Origin: Actinomycetota bacterium
GTDB lineage: Bacteria; Actinomycetota; Coriobacteriia; Anaerosomatales; Anaerosomataceae
NCBI GenBank assembly: GCA_009773565.1
Contig: WSXY01000002.1
Location: 186,001-250,000, forward strand
Length of the DNA: 64,000 nt
Direction: 5' to 3'
Shown here: positions 52,101-61,222 of the stretch, piece after piece
Numbering within the stretch: the stretch's first letter is position 1
Layout of the letters: each line of letters begins with the position of its first letter
Notes under the pieces: generated by a model
Told to the model about the DNA's origin: nothing
Database searches by the model: none
Seen by the model: the letters and a program-made list of their open reading frames with translations, nothing else
Made by a program: the position numbers and the translations under genes

Positions 52101-54221
52101 GTGGCGAAGAAGAAGCGAACCGGACCCGGATCCGCCCCTCAAGCGGTGGCTGTCGCCCGCGCTCCCATGACGGGGAGCGAGCGGATCGTCTGGATCTGCC
52201 TCCATCTGCTCGTGTTCATGGTGCCTCTCGCCATGTCGAATGTGAGTGTTCTCGGCGCCAATGCTCTTCCTCTGACGTATGACCAGTTCGACATCGTCAA
52301 GGTCTTCTTGCAGCGCGCTATCATGCTCGTTGCGGTTGGCGCCTGGGCAGGGGGCATCCTCCTCAAGGGTGGTCGAATCCGGTTCACGAAGATCGAGTGG
52401 CTCGTTCTTGCGTTCTTCGGCTGGCTCGTACTGACCTCTGTGCTGTCAATCCATCCCGCGACGGCGGTCTTTGGCAAGTATCGACGCTTCGAGGGCCTGA
52501 TCTCGTTTGTGAACTACATGGCCGTGTTCTTCATGGCACTGCAGGTGGTAGATCGACCATCGCGCATCCGCTCGCTCGCGCGCACGCTTGCCATCAGCGG
52601 TGCGCTTGTCTCGTTCTATGGTCTGCTGCAGTTCTTTGGCGTTGACCCCGCGAAGTGGGGAGCACTGCCGTTCGAGCTGAATCGCGCTTTCTCGACGTTT
52701 GGCAATCCAGACCTGCTCGGTGGCTACCTGATCTTCCCGCTCGCCGTCTCGTTTAGCCTTGCGCTCTCGGAAGAGGACCTCGCCGGGAGAATCGCCTACT
52801 GGTTCGTATTCCTTATCACGGCGTTCTGTTGGCTTATCGCCTATGTCCGTGGCGCGTGGATCGGCGGCGCCGTCGCACTGGGCATTCTCGTCTTCGCACT
52901 CATCTGGGCGAAGGCAAAGGTCACGGCGGTCGACTGGAGCTTCTCGGGGGTCATCGCCGCGATCTTCGGCATCGTGACCGTCCGGAGCCTCACCTCGCCG
53001 AGCGACGTCACGAACGTCGTTGCTCGCATTACCTCGATCTTCGCTTTCAAGGAGGGTAGTGCGCTTACGCGCTTCCAGATCTGGGAAGCGGCCATCGCCG
53101 CGATCCGGGAACGCCCGATCTTCGGGTGGGGCGCAGATACCTTCCGCCTCCTGTTCCCCATGTTCAAACCCGAAGCGTACACCGCGACCGCCGGCTACCT
53201 GTCGGTCGCCGATAACGTGCACAACTATCCGCTTCAGCTCGCAACCGCGCTCGGCATTCCGGGCCTCGTGATGCTTTATGGCCTGTTCATCTGGGGTCTC
53301 GTCGTTTCGGCGAAGCAGGTGTTCGTGCGAGGTAAGGGCGTGGAGCGGATTGTGCTGGCCGGATTCTGGGCAGCCGCAGTCGGCTACCTGGTGCACCTGA
53401 TCTTCGGACTCTCGGTGACGGGCTCGACCGTCTTCTTGTGGCTTGCTATCGGCGTGTTGCTCTCGCCGGGCGCCTCCGTACGCGAAGTGAAGGCGCCGCG
53501 GTGGGGGCTGTATGCTGCGGCAGTGATTGTGACAATCTGCGCGATTCTATTCGTCGGAAACATCCGCTATGTCATCGCCGACAACTACTACCTTAAGGGT
53601 CGCGTCGTAGACCAGGGCCAGGCGCGGATTGACGACATCACGAAGGCCATCGAGTACAACCCGTACAATGATATGTATCGCGCTGAACTCGGGCTCGCAT
53701 GGCAGGACCTGTTCATCCAGGCGATCACCCAGGGTGCCGCGGGCGATGCTGCGGCGAGGCAACAGGCGTTAATGTATTTTACAAACGCCGAGCAGAGCAT
53801 GCTCAAGACGATCGAGTTCGTTCCGACCGAGTACGACAACTATGTATTCCTCGCGAATCTCTACAATCAGGCGGCCTACTACTTCGATCAGAGTTACATC
53901 GATAAGGCTATCGCTATTGCGAAGAGAGGGGTCGAGGTCGAGCCGTTCGGCCCCGCGATTCGCGTGCAGCTTGCGTTCGCGTATACGAATCTCGAGAAGT
54001 ACGACCTCGCGATTGTCGAAGCGAAGCGCGCGGTCGAGCTTGATCCAAACTATATGGAGGCGTACTCCGCGCTCGGGGACGCATATCGATTGTCCGGGAA
54101 ACTTCAGGAAGCCAAGTCGGCCTACGAGGCTGCACTGGCCCGGAACTCCGGACGGTCCGACATCAAACAGGCGCTCACCGCGGTCGAAGCGAGTCTCGCC
54201 GCGACCAGCGGACCGCAGTGA
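52101..54221 (+). CDS. O-antigen ligase/polymerase-family protein with C-terminal TPR domain
   Basis: The 706-residue protein has about twelve helices in the first 485 residues. The Wzy_C/WaaL-type outer loop includes RFQIWEAAIAAIRERPIFG and the His of VADNVHNYPLQLATALG. A large TPR tail follows (about 500-700), probably on the outer face. Such proteins polymerise or transfer undecaprenyl-linked glycans. In a cell without LPS the acceptor may be a protein or wall polymer. It starts at GTG 52101. Confidence 0.85.
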   Translation: MAKKKRTGPGSAPQAVAVARAPMTGSERIVWICLHLLVFMVPLAMSNVSVLGANALPLTYDQFDIVKVFLQRAIMLVAVGAWAGGILLKGGRIRFTKIEWLVLAFFGWLVLTSVLSIHPATAVFGKYRRFEGLISFVNYMAVFFMALQVVDRPSRIRSLARTLAISGALVSFYGLLQFFGVDPAKWGALPFELNRAFSTFGNPDLLGGYLIFPLAVSFSLALSEEDLAGRIAYWFVFLITAFCWLIAYVRGAWIGGAVALGILVFALIWAKAKVTAVDWSFSGVIAAIFGIVTVRSLTSPSDVTNVVARITSIFAFKEGSALTRFQIWEAAIAAIRERPIFGWGADTFRLLFPMFKPEAYTATAGYLSVADNVHNYPLQLATALGIPGLVMLYGLFIWGLVVSAKQVFVRGKGVERIVLAGFWAAAVGYLVHLIFGLSVTGSTVFLWLAIGVLLSPGASVREVKAPRWGLYAAAVIVTICAILFVGNIRYVIADNYYLKGRVVDQGQARIDDITKAIEYNPYNDMYRAELGLAWQDLFIQAITQGAAGDAAARQQALMYFTNAEQSMLKTIEFVPTEYDNYVFLANLYNQAAYYFDQSYIDKAIAIAKRGVEVEPFGPAIRVQLAFAYTNLEKYDLAIVEAKRAVELDPNYMEAYSALGDAYRLSGKLQEAKSAYEAALARNSGRSDIKQALTAVEASLAATSGPQ

Positions 54222-54239
54222 TCGGTGCGGGGAGATGAT

Positions 54240-54884
54240 ATGGAGCGCCTGACCCAGATTCCCCAGAGCACCATCCAGCGATTGCCAGTCTACCTACGCT
54301 GTCTTCTGCAGGTACAGGCAGTACGAATGCCGGTCATCAATTCGATTGGCATTGCGGAGATGTGTGGCACGAATGCTGCACAGGTCCGAAAGGATCTGTC
54401 GTGTCTCGGTGAACTCGGTATTCGCGGCACCGGCTATGATGTCGAAGCCCTTATCGGCCATATCTCACGGGTTCTCGGCATCACCGAGCGCCGCCGGGCG
54501 GCGATTGTCGGGTTTGGCAAGCTTGGCGGAGCGCTCCTCGGCTACAGCGGGTTCGGCGAGCGAGGCTTCGAGATCGTGGCGGTCTTTGACGTGGATCCTG
54601 CCAAGATCGGCACGGTCGCCGGCGACCTCATAGTGCGATCGTTCGACGACCTGGAGACCGTCTTAGCTGAAGAGGAAGTCGAGATAGTGATCATGGCGAC
54701 TCCACCTGCCACTGCTCAGGCCGTGGCATCGCGCGTGGTTGCCGCGGGAATCAGGGCCATTCTGAACCTGGCTCCGATCAACCTCGATGTGCCCGAGGGT
54801 GTTATCGTGCGACAGGTGTGCCTGTCGACCGACCTCCAGATACTGTCCTTCTATTTAGCGCAAGGTGGCTCAGACGAGAGATGA
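54240..54884 (+). CDS. rex: redox-sensing transcriptional repressor Rex
   Basis: Rex senses the NADH/NAD+ ratio and controls respiratory and fermentative genes. The 214-residue protein has the N-terminal winged helix (IPQSTIQRLPVYLRCL; AAQVRKDLSCLGELGIRGTG), the NADH loop GFGKLGGALLGY, the acidic VFDVDPAKIG and the domain-swapped C-terminal helix LSTDLQILSFYLAQ. ATG 54240 follows GGGGAG. The stop overlaps the next ATG, so it heads the cytochrome-linked operon. Confidence 0.95.
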   Translation: MERLTQIPQSTIQRLPVYLRCLLQVQAVRMPVINSIGIAEMCGTNAAQVRKDLSCLGELGIRGTGYDVEALIGHISRVLGITERRRAAIVGFGKLGGALLGYSGFGERGFEIVAVFDVDPAKIGTVAGDLIVRSFDDLETVLAEEEVEIVIMATPPATAQAVASRVVAAGIRAILNLAPINLDVPEGVIVRQVCLSTDLQILSFYLAQGGSDER

Positions 54885-55615
54885 CGAAGCGCAAAGATGA
54901 TGCTATGACAGACCGCGACCTCGATTCCCCCGAGGAGATAGCGCCTGTTGGGGATGACACAGAGGGCGCCGACTCCGGTGTCGTACGCGAAGAAGACCTG
55001 GTTCCGGGTTGGCTCGCGCTCCTGGTGCTCGTGCTACTGCTTGCTGTCGTGGGTCTCGGGGGTTTTGTCCTGCGCGGGGTCTTCACGCAAGACGAAGTCG
55101 CTTCACCGACGCGCTATGCGATCGCCGAGTGGCAGGCGAAGGTCGATCAGAACCCCGACGACGTTGAGAATCTTCTCGGCCTTGGCTACGCGTATCAGCA
55201 AAACGGCGAGTTCGACAAAGCTCTCAAGGAATATGACGCGGTCATCGAGCGCGACGCACAGAATATGGCAGCGATGTACAACAAAGGTGTTGTTCTCTTG
55301 CAGTTGGGCGAGACGAAACAGGCCGAGGACACCCTCTGGGCTGTGCTGAAGATCGCTCCGGATCACGCGCTCGCCGCCAAGGCGCTGGGACAACTCTACA
55401 TCGAGCAGAAGCACTATAAGTCAACGCTTGTCGCGGTCGATCCGGTCGTCAAGGCCCGTCCGGAGCTTGCCGACCTGCAGTTTCTGTCCGGGTACGCCAA
55501 CGAGCAACTGGACAACAAGGCGATCGCCATCGAGCGCTACAAGGCGGCTCTCAAGTACGCTCCGGATCTTATCGAAGCGCGAGACGGCCTAGCCCGTCTT
55601 GGTGGAGGGAAGTAG
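54881..55615 (+). CDS. membrane-anchored TPR protein
   Basis: The 244-residue protein has an acidic N-terminal tail, one helix at about residues 45-68 (LALLVLVLLLAVVGLGGFVL) and at least four TPR repeats outside the membrane (NLLGLGYAYQQNGEFDKALK and similar). It resembles the TPR part of CcmH/NrfG, which holds apocytochrome during heme attachment. Because it precedes large cytochromes, an assembly scaffold role is plausible. Its start overlaps the rex stop. Confidence 0.75.
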   Translation: MTKRKDDAMTDRDLDSPEEIAPVGDDTEGADSGVVREEDLVPGWLALLVLVLLLAVVGLGGFVLRGVFTQDEVASPTRYAIAEWQAKVDQNPDDVENLLGLGYAYQQNGEFDKALKEYDAVIERDAQNMAAMYNKGVVLLQLGETKQAEDTLWAVLKIAPDHALAAKALGQLYIEQKHYKSTLVAVDPVVKARPELADLQFLSGYANEQLDNKAIAIERYKAALKYAPDLIEARDGLARLGGGK

Positions 55616-55619
55616 CACC

Positions 55620-56702
55620 ATGGCAAACATATTCGCTCCGCTCAAGCGTGGAATCCGGCTTACCCCCCGGCAGTGGTTTGGCGTGTTGGCGGTCGTTCTG
55701 GGGATTTTGCTGGTCGGGCTGATCGTCTTCATGCTCTACTTCCTGGGTCGACCCGAATCGTTGACCGACAGACCCGCGAAGCAGGGCATTAAGCCTGTCT
55801 GGGCCGTGTACGGTCCCGGTCAGGGCGAGAAGCCGCTCTTTGAGCGCCCGATGGGCGTTGCGTCGGGAAGTCGCGGCCGGGTCTACGTGACCGACACTGG
55901 CAACAACCGTGTATGTGTCTTCGATTCTTCGGGTCGCTACCTCTTCGAGTTCGGTGGGTTCGGGGTTGCCAAGGCGCTCCCGGGTGGCAAGAACTCGTAC
56001 GTTGCCGGTCGGCTCAACTACCCCGTGGGAATCGACACGGACGAGGACGGCAACGTCTACGTTGCCAGCTTTCGGAATGACTCGGTTGAGGTCTTTGACG
56101 CCGCCGGCAAGCCGCTTCGACGGTTCCCGGATCCCACGAAGCCCGTTGGCAAGGGCTCGTCAGGGCAGGACGGCCTCGGTATCGCGGTGACCGACGTGGC
56201 GGTTCATGCGGGACTCGTCTATGCCCTGGACCAGTACCAGGTGTTCGTCTTCAAGACCGACGGGACGTTCGTCCGGCAGTTTGGCCGCCCGGGTGTCGAG
56301 GCCGGTGGTCTCGACCATCCCAACGGAATCGATATCGGGGACGATGGCACCATTTATGTTTCCGATTCCAACCATGCGCGCGTGAATGCGTACACGCCTG
56401 ACGGCAAGCCGAAATGGACCTTCGGAACACCGCCAAAAGGCATGGACGACAAGACTGCTCGCGATATCGAGTTGCCGCGTGGTATGACCGTCATGAGCGA
56501 TGGCTCACTTCTCGTGACCGATGCTTTCGGGTTCTCGCTTGTCCGGCTCTCGGCTGACGGGAAGCTCGTGGCCAAGTATGGCGAACGCGGCGTAGAGCCG
56601 GGACAGATCAATTTCCCGAATGATGTCGCTGCGCTTCGGGGATTCACGATCATTTGCGACAAGGAGAACAACAGAGTGCAACTGGTGCGGCTGGAGAACT
56701 GA
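55620..56702 (+). CDS. membrane-anchored NHL-repeat beta-propeller
   Basis: The 360-residue protein has one N-terminal helix (about 24-47) and a propeller of about six NHL blades (GVASGSRGRVYVTDTGNNRV; GIDIGDDGTIYVSDSNHARV). Such proteins have been noted beside extracellular multiheme cytochromes in metal-reducing bacteria. ATG 55620 is used because GGAGGG lies upstream. The molecular job is unknown. Confidence 0.8.
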   Translation: MANIFAPLKRGIRLTPRQWFGVLAVVLGILLVGLIVFMLYFLGRPESLTDRPAKQGIKPVWAVYGPGQGEKPLFERPMGVASGSRGRVYVTDTGNNRVCVFDSSGRYLFEFGGFGVAKALPGGKNSYVAGRLNYPVGIDTDEDGNVYVASFRNDSVEVFDAAGKPLRRFPDPTKPVGKGSSGQDGLGIAVTDVAVHAGLVYALDQYQVFVFKTDGTFVRQFGRPGVEAGGLDHPNGIDIGDDGTIYVSDSNHARVNAYTPDGKPKWTFGTPPKGMDDKTARDIELPRGMTVMSDGSLLVTDAFGFSLVRLSADGKLVAKYGERGVEPGQINFPNDVAALRGFTIICDKENNRVQLVRLEN

Positions 56703-56767
56703 CGCATCGTTGTTCTTGCGATTCGCGGCTTCTTCTCGCGGGTGGTTATGAAGTCGGCTTAAGAGTG

Positions 56768-56796
56768 TTCAATGTGTGCTGCGCGCATGCTAGACT
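56768..56796 (+). promoter_or_regulatory. predicted promoter of the multiheme cytochrome genes
   Basis: TTCAAT at 56768-56773 is 17 bases ahead of TAGACT (56791-56796), which has an extended -10 TGC before it. Transcription should begin near 56803, at the first base of the inverted repeat described next. Confidence 0.5.
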
Positions 56797-56803
56797 CCGA
56801 TAG

Positions 56804-56846
56804 AGGTGACTCTGTTCCCTGAACAATCGGGCCGAGCGAGTCACCT
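56804..56846 (+). promoter_or_regulatory. leader hairpin with nested palindrome
   Basis: AGGTGACTC (56804-56812) pairs exactly with GAGTCACCT (56838-56846) around a 25-base loop. Inside the loop is the palindrome TGTTCCCTGAACA (56813-56825). The hairpin opens at the predicted transcript start and closes eight bases before the ribosome site AAGGAGG. It may control message stability or bind a regulator. Confidence 0.5.
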
Positions 56847-56864
56847 GCCCGCGAAGGAGGGTTC

Positions 56865-58331
56865 TTGAGCGAGTCCGAGATGCTTGAGTCTCCGGTGACG
56901 GCGGCTGATGATGGTGGTGACATCGACGGTTCTTCGAATCGTCGCGGTCGCCTCGTTTTCGCCGCCATCTTGCTGTTGCTCTTGCTTCTCTGCACCATCA
57001 CGACGGTCGTGCAGACGCTGGTGAGCCGTACTCCCGACCAGATCCGGAGCATCACCCGGAACATCGAGTGTCTGCAGTGCCATACCGAGATGATTCCCGC
57101 GATGTCGAAGGCGTCGGTACATAACCCCTTCTTGCTCAAGAGTTGCACTGCGTGCCATACACCGCACGGCAAGATAGTCGAGAAGTCAGTGGTGACCGGC
57201 GCAACTCGTACATGGGAGCGCACAAAGACGCTTGTTGAGTGGATTCCACTCAAGCTTGTGCTCGATGTCTTCTACTCGGATGAGACCACTGGGACCGAGA
57301 CCGTCGGTGGAGGCGTGAAGTCGGTCACCGAAGAGCGCGCGAAGGGCGAGAAGTCCAGTCTCGTGCTCCCTGGCAACGAACTCTGCTGGATGTGCCACGG
57401 CAATCTCGGCCCGAGTCTCGGAATGGCGTACCCGCACGAACCCTTCAAGGACGGCTATTGCACGAACTGCCACAACCCGCATGCTTCTGACTTCCGAGTC
57501 TTACTTACTCAAGACGAGCGCGACCTGTGCGTCACATGTCACCCGATCGGGCCGGAGCTCGCTCGCAAGCAGGTACACCCGCCGGTTGAAGGTCGGTTCT
57601 GCCTCAACTGCCACAATCCGCACGCGTCTGAGTACAAGGGTATCCTGGTGACGAATCAGCGAGACCTCTGCTTCACATGCCATCCGAGTGTCGCACCGCT
57701 CAGCCTTAAGCCTGTGCAGCACAACCCGTTCCTCTACGATAACTGCACGGGATGCCACGAGCCGCATGGCTCGGATTACCTCCCGTTGCTCATCAGCGAA
57801 CAGCCCCGAGTGTGCTACACCTGTCACCCGGACATCAGCAAGGACTTCCTCAAGCCGAGCCACCACCCTGTTGGCACGGTCCAACTCAACTGCGGCGATT
57901 GTCACAATCCGCACGCTGCCGATTATCCGGGTCTCATCTCCGCCGAGGACAACGCGATGTGCTACCAGTGTCATCGCGTGAAGATCGCCACATCCTATGA
58001 GAAGTCCGCGCACAAGGGTACCCTCTGCATCCGGTGTCACACCCCCCACGGTTCCAACTACACTCCGCTGCTGATCGACAGCAATCCCGACGTGTGTCTC
58101 AAGTGCCACAACCCCAAGTCCTACGACGCCGAGCAGGGCAACAACCACCCTGTGCGTCCGTATGATTTCGACGTTGCAGCTCAGGAGCCGCTGACGTGCA
58201 CATCCACATGCCATAACCCACACGGTACGGACCTCAACTTCATGTTGATGAACTTCCCGTCGCCGCTCGATGGCCAGTGTCTGCAATGCCACGGGAAGGT
58301 CGGTTATCCGCGTGTCGGTATCGATTACTAG
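56865..58331 (+). CDS. membrane-anchored multiheme cytochrome c, 15 heme sites
   Basis: The 488-residue protein has an N-terminal anchor helix (about 28-50) and, beyond it, 14 CXXCH motifs plus one CX3CH (CTSTCH, near residue 445). Six motifs fall in the repeated form CHNPHA, CHTPHG or CHEPHG, giving a doublecytochrome-like tandem arrangement with regular distal histidines. It should be exported, with heme attached by the Ccm system. TTG 56865 is four bases from AAGGAGG. No catalytic CX2CK or similar site is seen, so electron conduction or storage is likely. Confidence 0.9.
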   Translation: MSESEMLESPVTAADDGGDIDGSSNRRGRLVFAAILLLLLLLCTITTVVQTLVSRTPDQIRSITRNIECLQCHTEMIPAMSKASVHNPFLLKSCTACHTPHGKIVEKSVVTGATRTWERTKTLVEWIPLKLVLDVFYSDETTGTETVGGGVKSVTEERAKGEKSSLVLPGNELCWMCHGNLGPSLGMAYPHEPFKDGYCTNCHNPHASDFRVLLTQDERDLCVTCHPIGPELARKQVHPPVEGRFCLNCHNPHASEYKGILVTNQRDLCFTCHPSVAPLSLKPVQHNPFLYDNCTGCHEPHGSDYLPLLISEQPRVCYTCHPDISKDFLKPSHHPVGTVQLNCGDCHNPHAADYPGLISAEDNAMCYQCHRVKIATSYEKSAHKGTLCIRCHTPHGSNYTPLLIDSNPDVCLKCHNPKSYDAEQGNNHPVRPYDFDVAAQEPLTCTSTCHNPHGTDLNFMLMNFPSPLDGQCLQCHGKVGYPRVGIDY

Positions 58332-58376
58332 GGGCAACATATTTCCCCACATAATGGATGAGGAGTTTCGATACTG

Positions 58377-59591
58377 ATGGCCAAGATATCCCTATCCGGG
58401 TTCAAAGATCCGGTTCGTCGCCCGAGGTATATCATCTGGACGGGTGTCGTCGTTCTCGTGCTGGCGGTCTTCGTCTTCGTGGCGTTCAGCGCTACCTCAA
58501 CGTATTGGTTCTGCGCCGAGGTCTGTCACAAGGTGCAGGATGACTCGATCGACGCCTACAACCGCTCCGCACATAACATGGTCTCGTGCATGTCATGTCA
58601 CGAGCCGGTGAATGCGGATCCGATCACGCTCACGCTTAAGAAGGCAAAAGCGCTCGGTGAGCTTGTGTTGACCGTCACCGGCAACTACGAGCTGCCACTT
58701 AATGCTGAGAGCCACCTGGCGATGAATGCCGAAGAGATGGGCTCCGGACAGTGCACGCAGTGCCATACGAGCAACCGCGTGATCACCCCTGGCGCGGGAA
58801 TCATCATCGACCACGCCGTGCACGAGGAGAACGAGGTCAGCTGTACCGTCTGCCATAACCGGGCCGGTCATAACGAGAGTGGCGATTGGAATCCCAAGCT
58901 GTCCAACCCCAACGGCGGCGAGAAGAGCGTAAAGCACGCAAACTTCATGTCGATGACGGCGTGTTTTCGTTGCCACACACTCACCAACAAGGCGCCCAAG
59001 GGCGGCATTAAGGCGCCCGGTACCTGCTCGGCGTGTCACCCCGCTAACTTCAAGCTCAAGCCTGCTAATCACGAGGCCAAGGATTTCTACCCCAAAGGGC
59101 ATGCCAGGCTCGCCGCGGCCAAGGTTGATCGCGCCACGGGAAAGCCGGTGCAGACAACGGATGCTGCTTCCGAGGCAACGGGCGCGGCTGAAGGTGCCGC
59201 TGAGGGTACCGCCACCGAGACTGCCGTCGAGGGTGAGGGCCTGAACCTCCTCGCCGTGTCGGCTATCGACTACTGCAGCACCTGCCATGTGGTCGATACG
59301 TTCTGTTCGGGGTGCCACGGGCTTGAGATGCCGCACCCTGCGTCATTCGCGAAGAACCATGGCGCCGACGGCAAGGCCAAGCCAAAGGTGTGTGCGAACT
59401 GTCACGCAAAGAGCAAAGGCAGCACGGGGACTGAATTCTGCAATGCATGCCATCACAAGCAGGGCGACCCGAACAAGCCGTGGATCCCGCAGCACTTTGT
59501 CGCGGTGCGTGAGACAGGGGCTCAGGCGTGCTTCGAGTGTCACGCTCCGACGTCGTGCGCGAAGTGCCACGTTCGCGCCGCGCTTCCTTAA
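58377..59591 (+). CDS. NapC/NirT-like multiheme cytochrome c, 12 heme sites
   Basis: The 404-residue protein starts with a single anchor helix (about 20-42) and a NapC-like first pair, CAEVCH (a CX3CH form) then CMSCH, the usual menaquinol-side layout. In all there are 11 CXXCH and one CX3CH. A low-complexity Ala/Glu/Thr linker at about residues 262-290 separates two heme-bearing parts. It probably takes electrons from menaquinol and passes them to the 15-heme partner or outward. Confidence 0.88.
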   Translation: MAKISLSGFKDPVRRPRYIIWTGVVVLVLAVFVFVAFSATSTYWFCAEVCHKVQDDSIDAYNRSAHNMVSCMSCHEPVNADPITLTLKKAKALGELVLTVTGNYELPLNAESHLAMNAEEMGSGQCTQCHTSNRVITPGAGIIIDHAVHEENEVSCTVCHNRAGHNESGDWNPKLSNPNGGEKSVKHANFMSMTACFRCHTLTNKAPKGGIKAPGTCSACHPANFKLKPANHEAKDFYPKGHARLAAAKVDRATGKPVQTTDAASEATGAAEGAAEGTATETAVEGEGLNLLAVSAIDYCSTCHVVDTFCSGCHGLEMPHPASFAKNHGADGKAKPKVCANCHAKSKGSTGTEFCNACHHKQGDPNKPWIPQHFVAVRETGAQACFECHAPTSCAKCHVRAALP

Positions 59592-59612
59592 GGTCGTTCT
59601 CGCAGCTCAGGG

Positions 59613-60194
59613 ATGACGCATAGTGTGGACGCGGGCCAGTACCGGATGACGGTCGTCGGTTGGAGTGCAAAGTTGAAGCTGAGAATCAATGTCGCTGCCA
59701 TCGCTGTGTGCTGTATGGCGGTACTCGCTGTTGGCGGATGCAAACCAGCGGAGAATGCTGTGACTGCAACATCGGCTCGGCCTGCAGTCAGGCCGGCTGC
59801 ACCGTCGCTCAAGACACCGACGTCGGCAGTTGAGTCCTATCTCGATTGGATCTCGTTCTCGTATCGCCAGATGGATTCGGATCTCGCTTCAGCGACTATG
59901 ACACCGGATGAGCTCGTTCATGTGGACGCCTATGTGCAGTTCAATCTTCAGAAGGAGCGCGGAATCGAGCAGGAGCTCCTGAACCTGAAGGTTCGCTCGG
60001 TATCCGAGGAGTCGACCCGCGCCATCGTCGCTGCGTCCGAGGAGTGGCGGTACCGGTATTTCGCTCGGACCACACTGCTCTACGACGGCCCGGAGCGACT
60101 CGTCAGTTATGAGACCACGTACACGCTTGTTCGCTCGGACGGCGCGTGGCTTGTCGATGCGGTGGAGGCGACGGCGGCCGGCGAAGTGCCGTGA
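59613..60194 (+). CDS. small predicted lipoprotein, NTF2-like body
   Basis: The protein has up to 193 residues. A hydrophobic segment ends in the lipobox LAVGGC, and the mature part ends with strands like YTLVRSDGAWLVDAVEA, suggesting an NTF2-like fold. The start is unsure: ATG 59646 would give a more usual signal length. No ribosome site is clear for either. It lies between a cytochrome and the second NHL gene and may be a surface partner. Confidence 0.6.
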   Translation: MTHSVDAGQYRMTVVGWSAKLKLRINVAAIAVCCMAVLAVGGCKPAENAVTATSARPAVRPAAPSLKTPTSAVESYLDWISFSYRQMDSDLASATMTPDELVHVDAYVQFNLQKERGIEQELLNLKVRSVSEESTRAIVAASEEWRYRYFARTTLLYDGPERLVSYETTYTLVRSDGAWLVDAVEATAAGEVP

Positions 60195-61168
60195 TCCGCG
60201 GCGTACGTCCCCGGCGACTGGCTGCCGTTCTCGGGCTGATTGTAGTGCTCGCGGTGGTTGCGGGCATCGTCTTACTGCTTAGCCCCTCCGGTGGACCTGT
60301 CGCGGATCGCTCATTCCAGCGAGAATCGACGGCAACCGTTCTGTACGTCGGCCAGTTTCCCGCCGAAGGTGAGTCGGCGCTACTTGGACCAATCGGGATC
60401 GGAATTGGCGACGACATGCTCTATGTCGCAGAATCCGACGCGGGGAGGGTTTCGCTCTTTGCCCTTGATGGCTCAGCTCGCGGCGCGATAGTTCTCCCGG
60501 TGGCTTCTGGCGCTCCTTCGGCGTATCCCTCCGACCTGGCTGTGCTTGATGAGAATCGCCTGGTTGTCGTGGACAATGCTGGCATGAGGGTACTCATCGT
60601 GGCCTCGGGCCCGAACGCTGAGGGTCCTCTCTTGGGAGTTGTTGGCGAGCGAAGCGCCGCTTCGCGACCGCTGCAGCCGACAGCCGTGGCCGTTGGCGCC
60701 AACGAGATCTACGTCGCGGATGCGGGTGACCGGACGATCAAGGTCTACGCACAGGACGGCAGATTTGAGCGAGTCATTGCGAAAGACCTTAACCAGGCGC
60801 TTACCTTTGTGGGCGGCATGGTCGTTCTCGGAAATGAGTTGTTCGTGACGGACTCAAACGCCGGCCGCGTACTCGTTCTTGATGTTCGCGCCGGCACATT
60901 GAAGCGAACATTTCCGGACACCCGTGTTCTTCCCCGTGGTATATGCGCGGGTAGGGACAATGGTGTGTTGGTCGCCGATACATTTGAAAGATCGGTGCTT
61001 CTACTCTCGGCTAAGGGGGCCGCTCTCGATGAGATTACGGCTGCCTCTGGAGGCTCACTCGGGAGTCCACGGGATGTCGCATGGAGCGAGGCAAGGGCGC
61101 AGGCATACGTGACGGATGCCGGCGCAGGACGGGTTATGGTCTACAGAATGCGACCTTCACCCGAGTGA
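60191..61168 (+). CDS. membrane-anchored NHL/beta-propeller protein
   Basis: The 325-residue protein has an N-terminal helix (about 8-30) and propeller blades such as GIGIGDDMLYVAESDAGRV and VAVGANEIYVADAGDRTI. It is a distant relative of the NHL protein upstream of the cytochromes, so the locus is bracketed by two. GTG 60191 overlaps the lipoprotein stop. Confidence 0.75.
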   Translation: MIRGVRPRRLAAVLGLIVVLAVVAGIVLLLSPSGGPVADRSFQRESTATVLYVGQFPAEGESALLGPIGIGIGDDMLYVAESDAGRVSLFALDGSARGAIVLPVASGAPSAYPSDLAVLDENRLVVVDNAGMRVLIVASGPNAEGPLLGVVGERSAASRPLQPTAVAVGANEIYVADAGDRTIKVYAQDGRFERVIAKDLNQALTFVGGMVVLGNELFVTDSNAGRVLVLDVRAGTLKRTFPDTRVLPRGICAGRDNGVLVADTFERSVLLLSAKGAALDEITAASGGSLGSPRDVAWSEARAQAYVTDAGAGRVMVYRMRPSPE

Positions 61169-61222
61169 TTCATGCGGTACTATCTGAACAGTTGCTCGAC
61201 TGAGTCTTCCTGGAGGTTGGTC

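Noticed and set aside
56700-56860. Rex operator (TTGTGAA-N4-TTCACAA) ahead of the cytochromes
   Set aside because: The palindrome TGTTCCCTGAACA differs from the Rex consensus in half-site and spacing. No good Rex box was found by eye.
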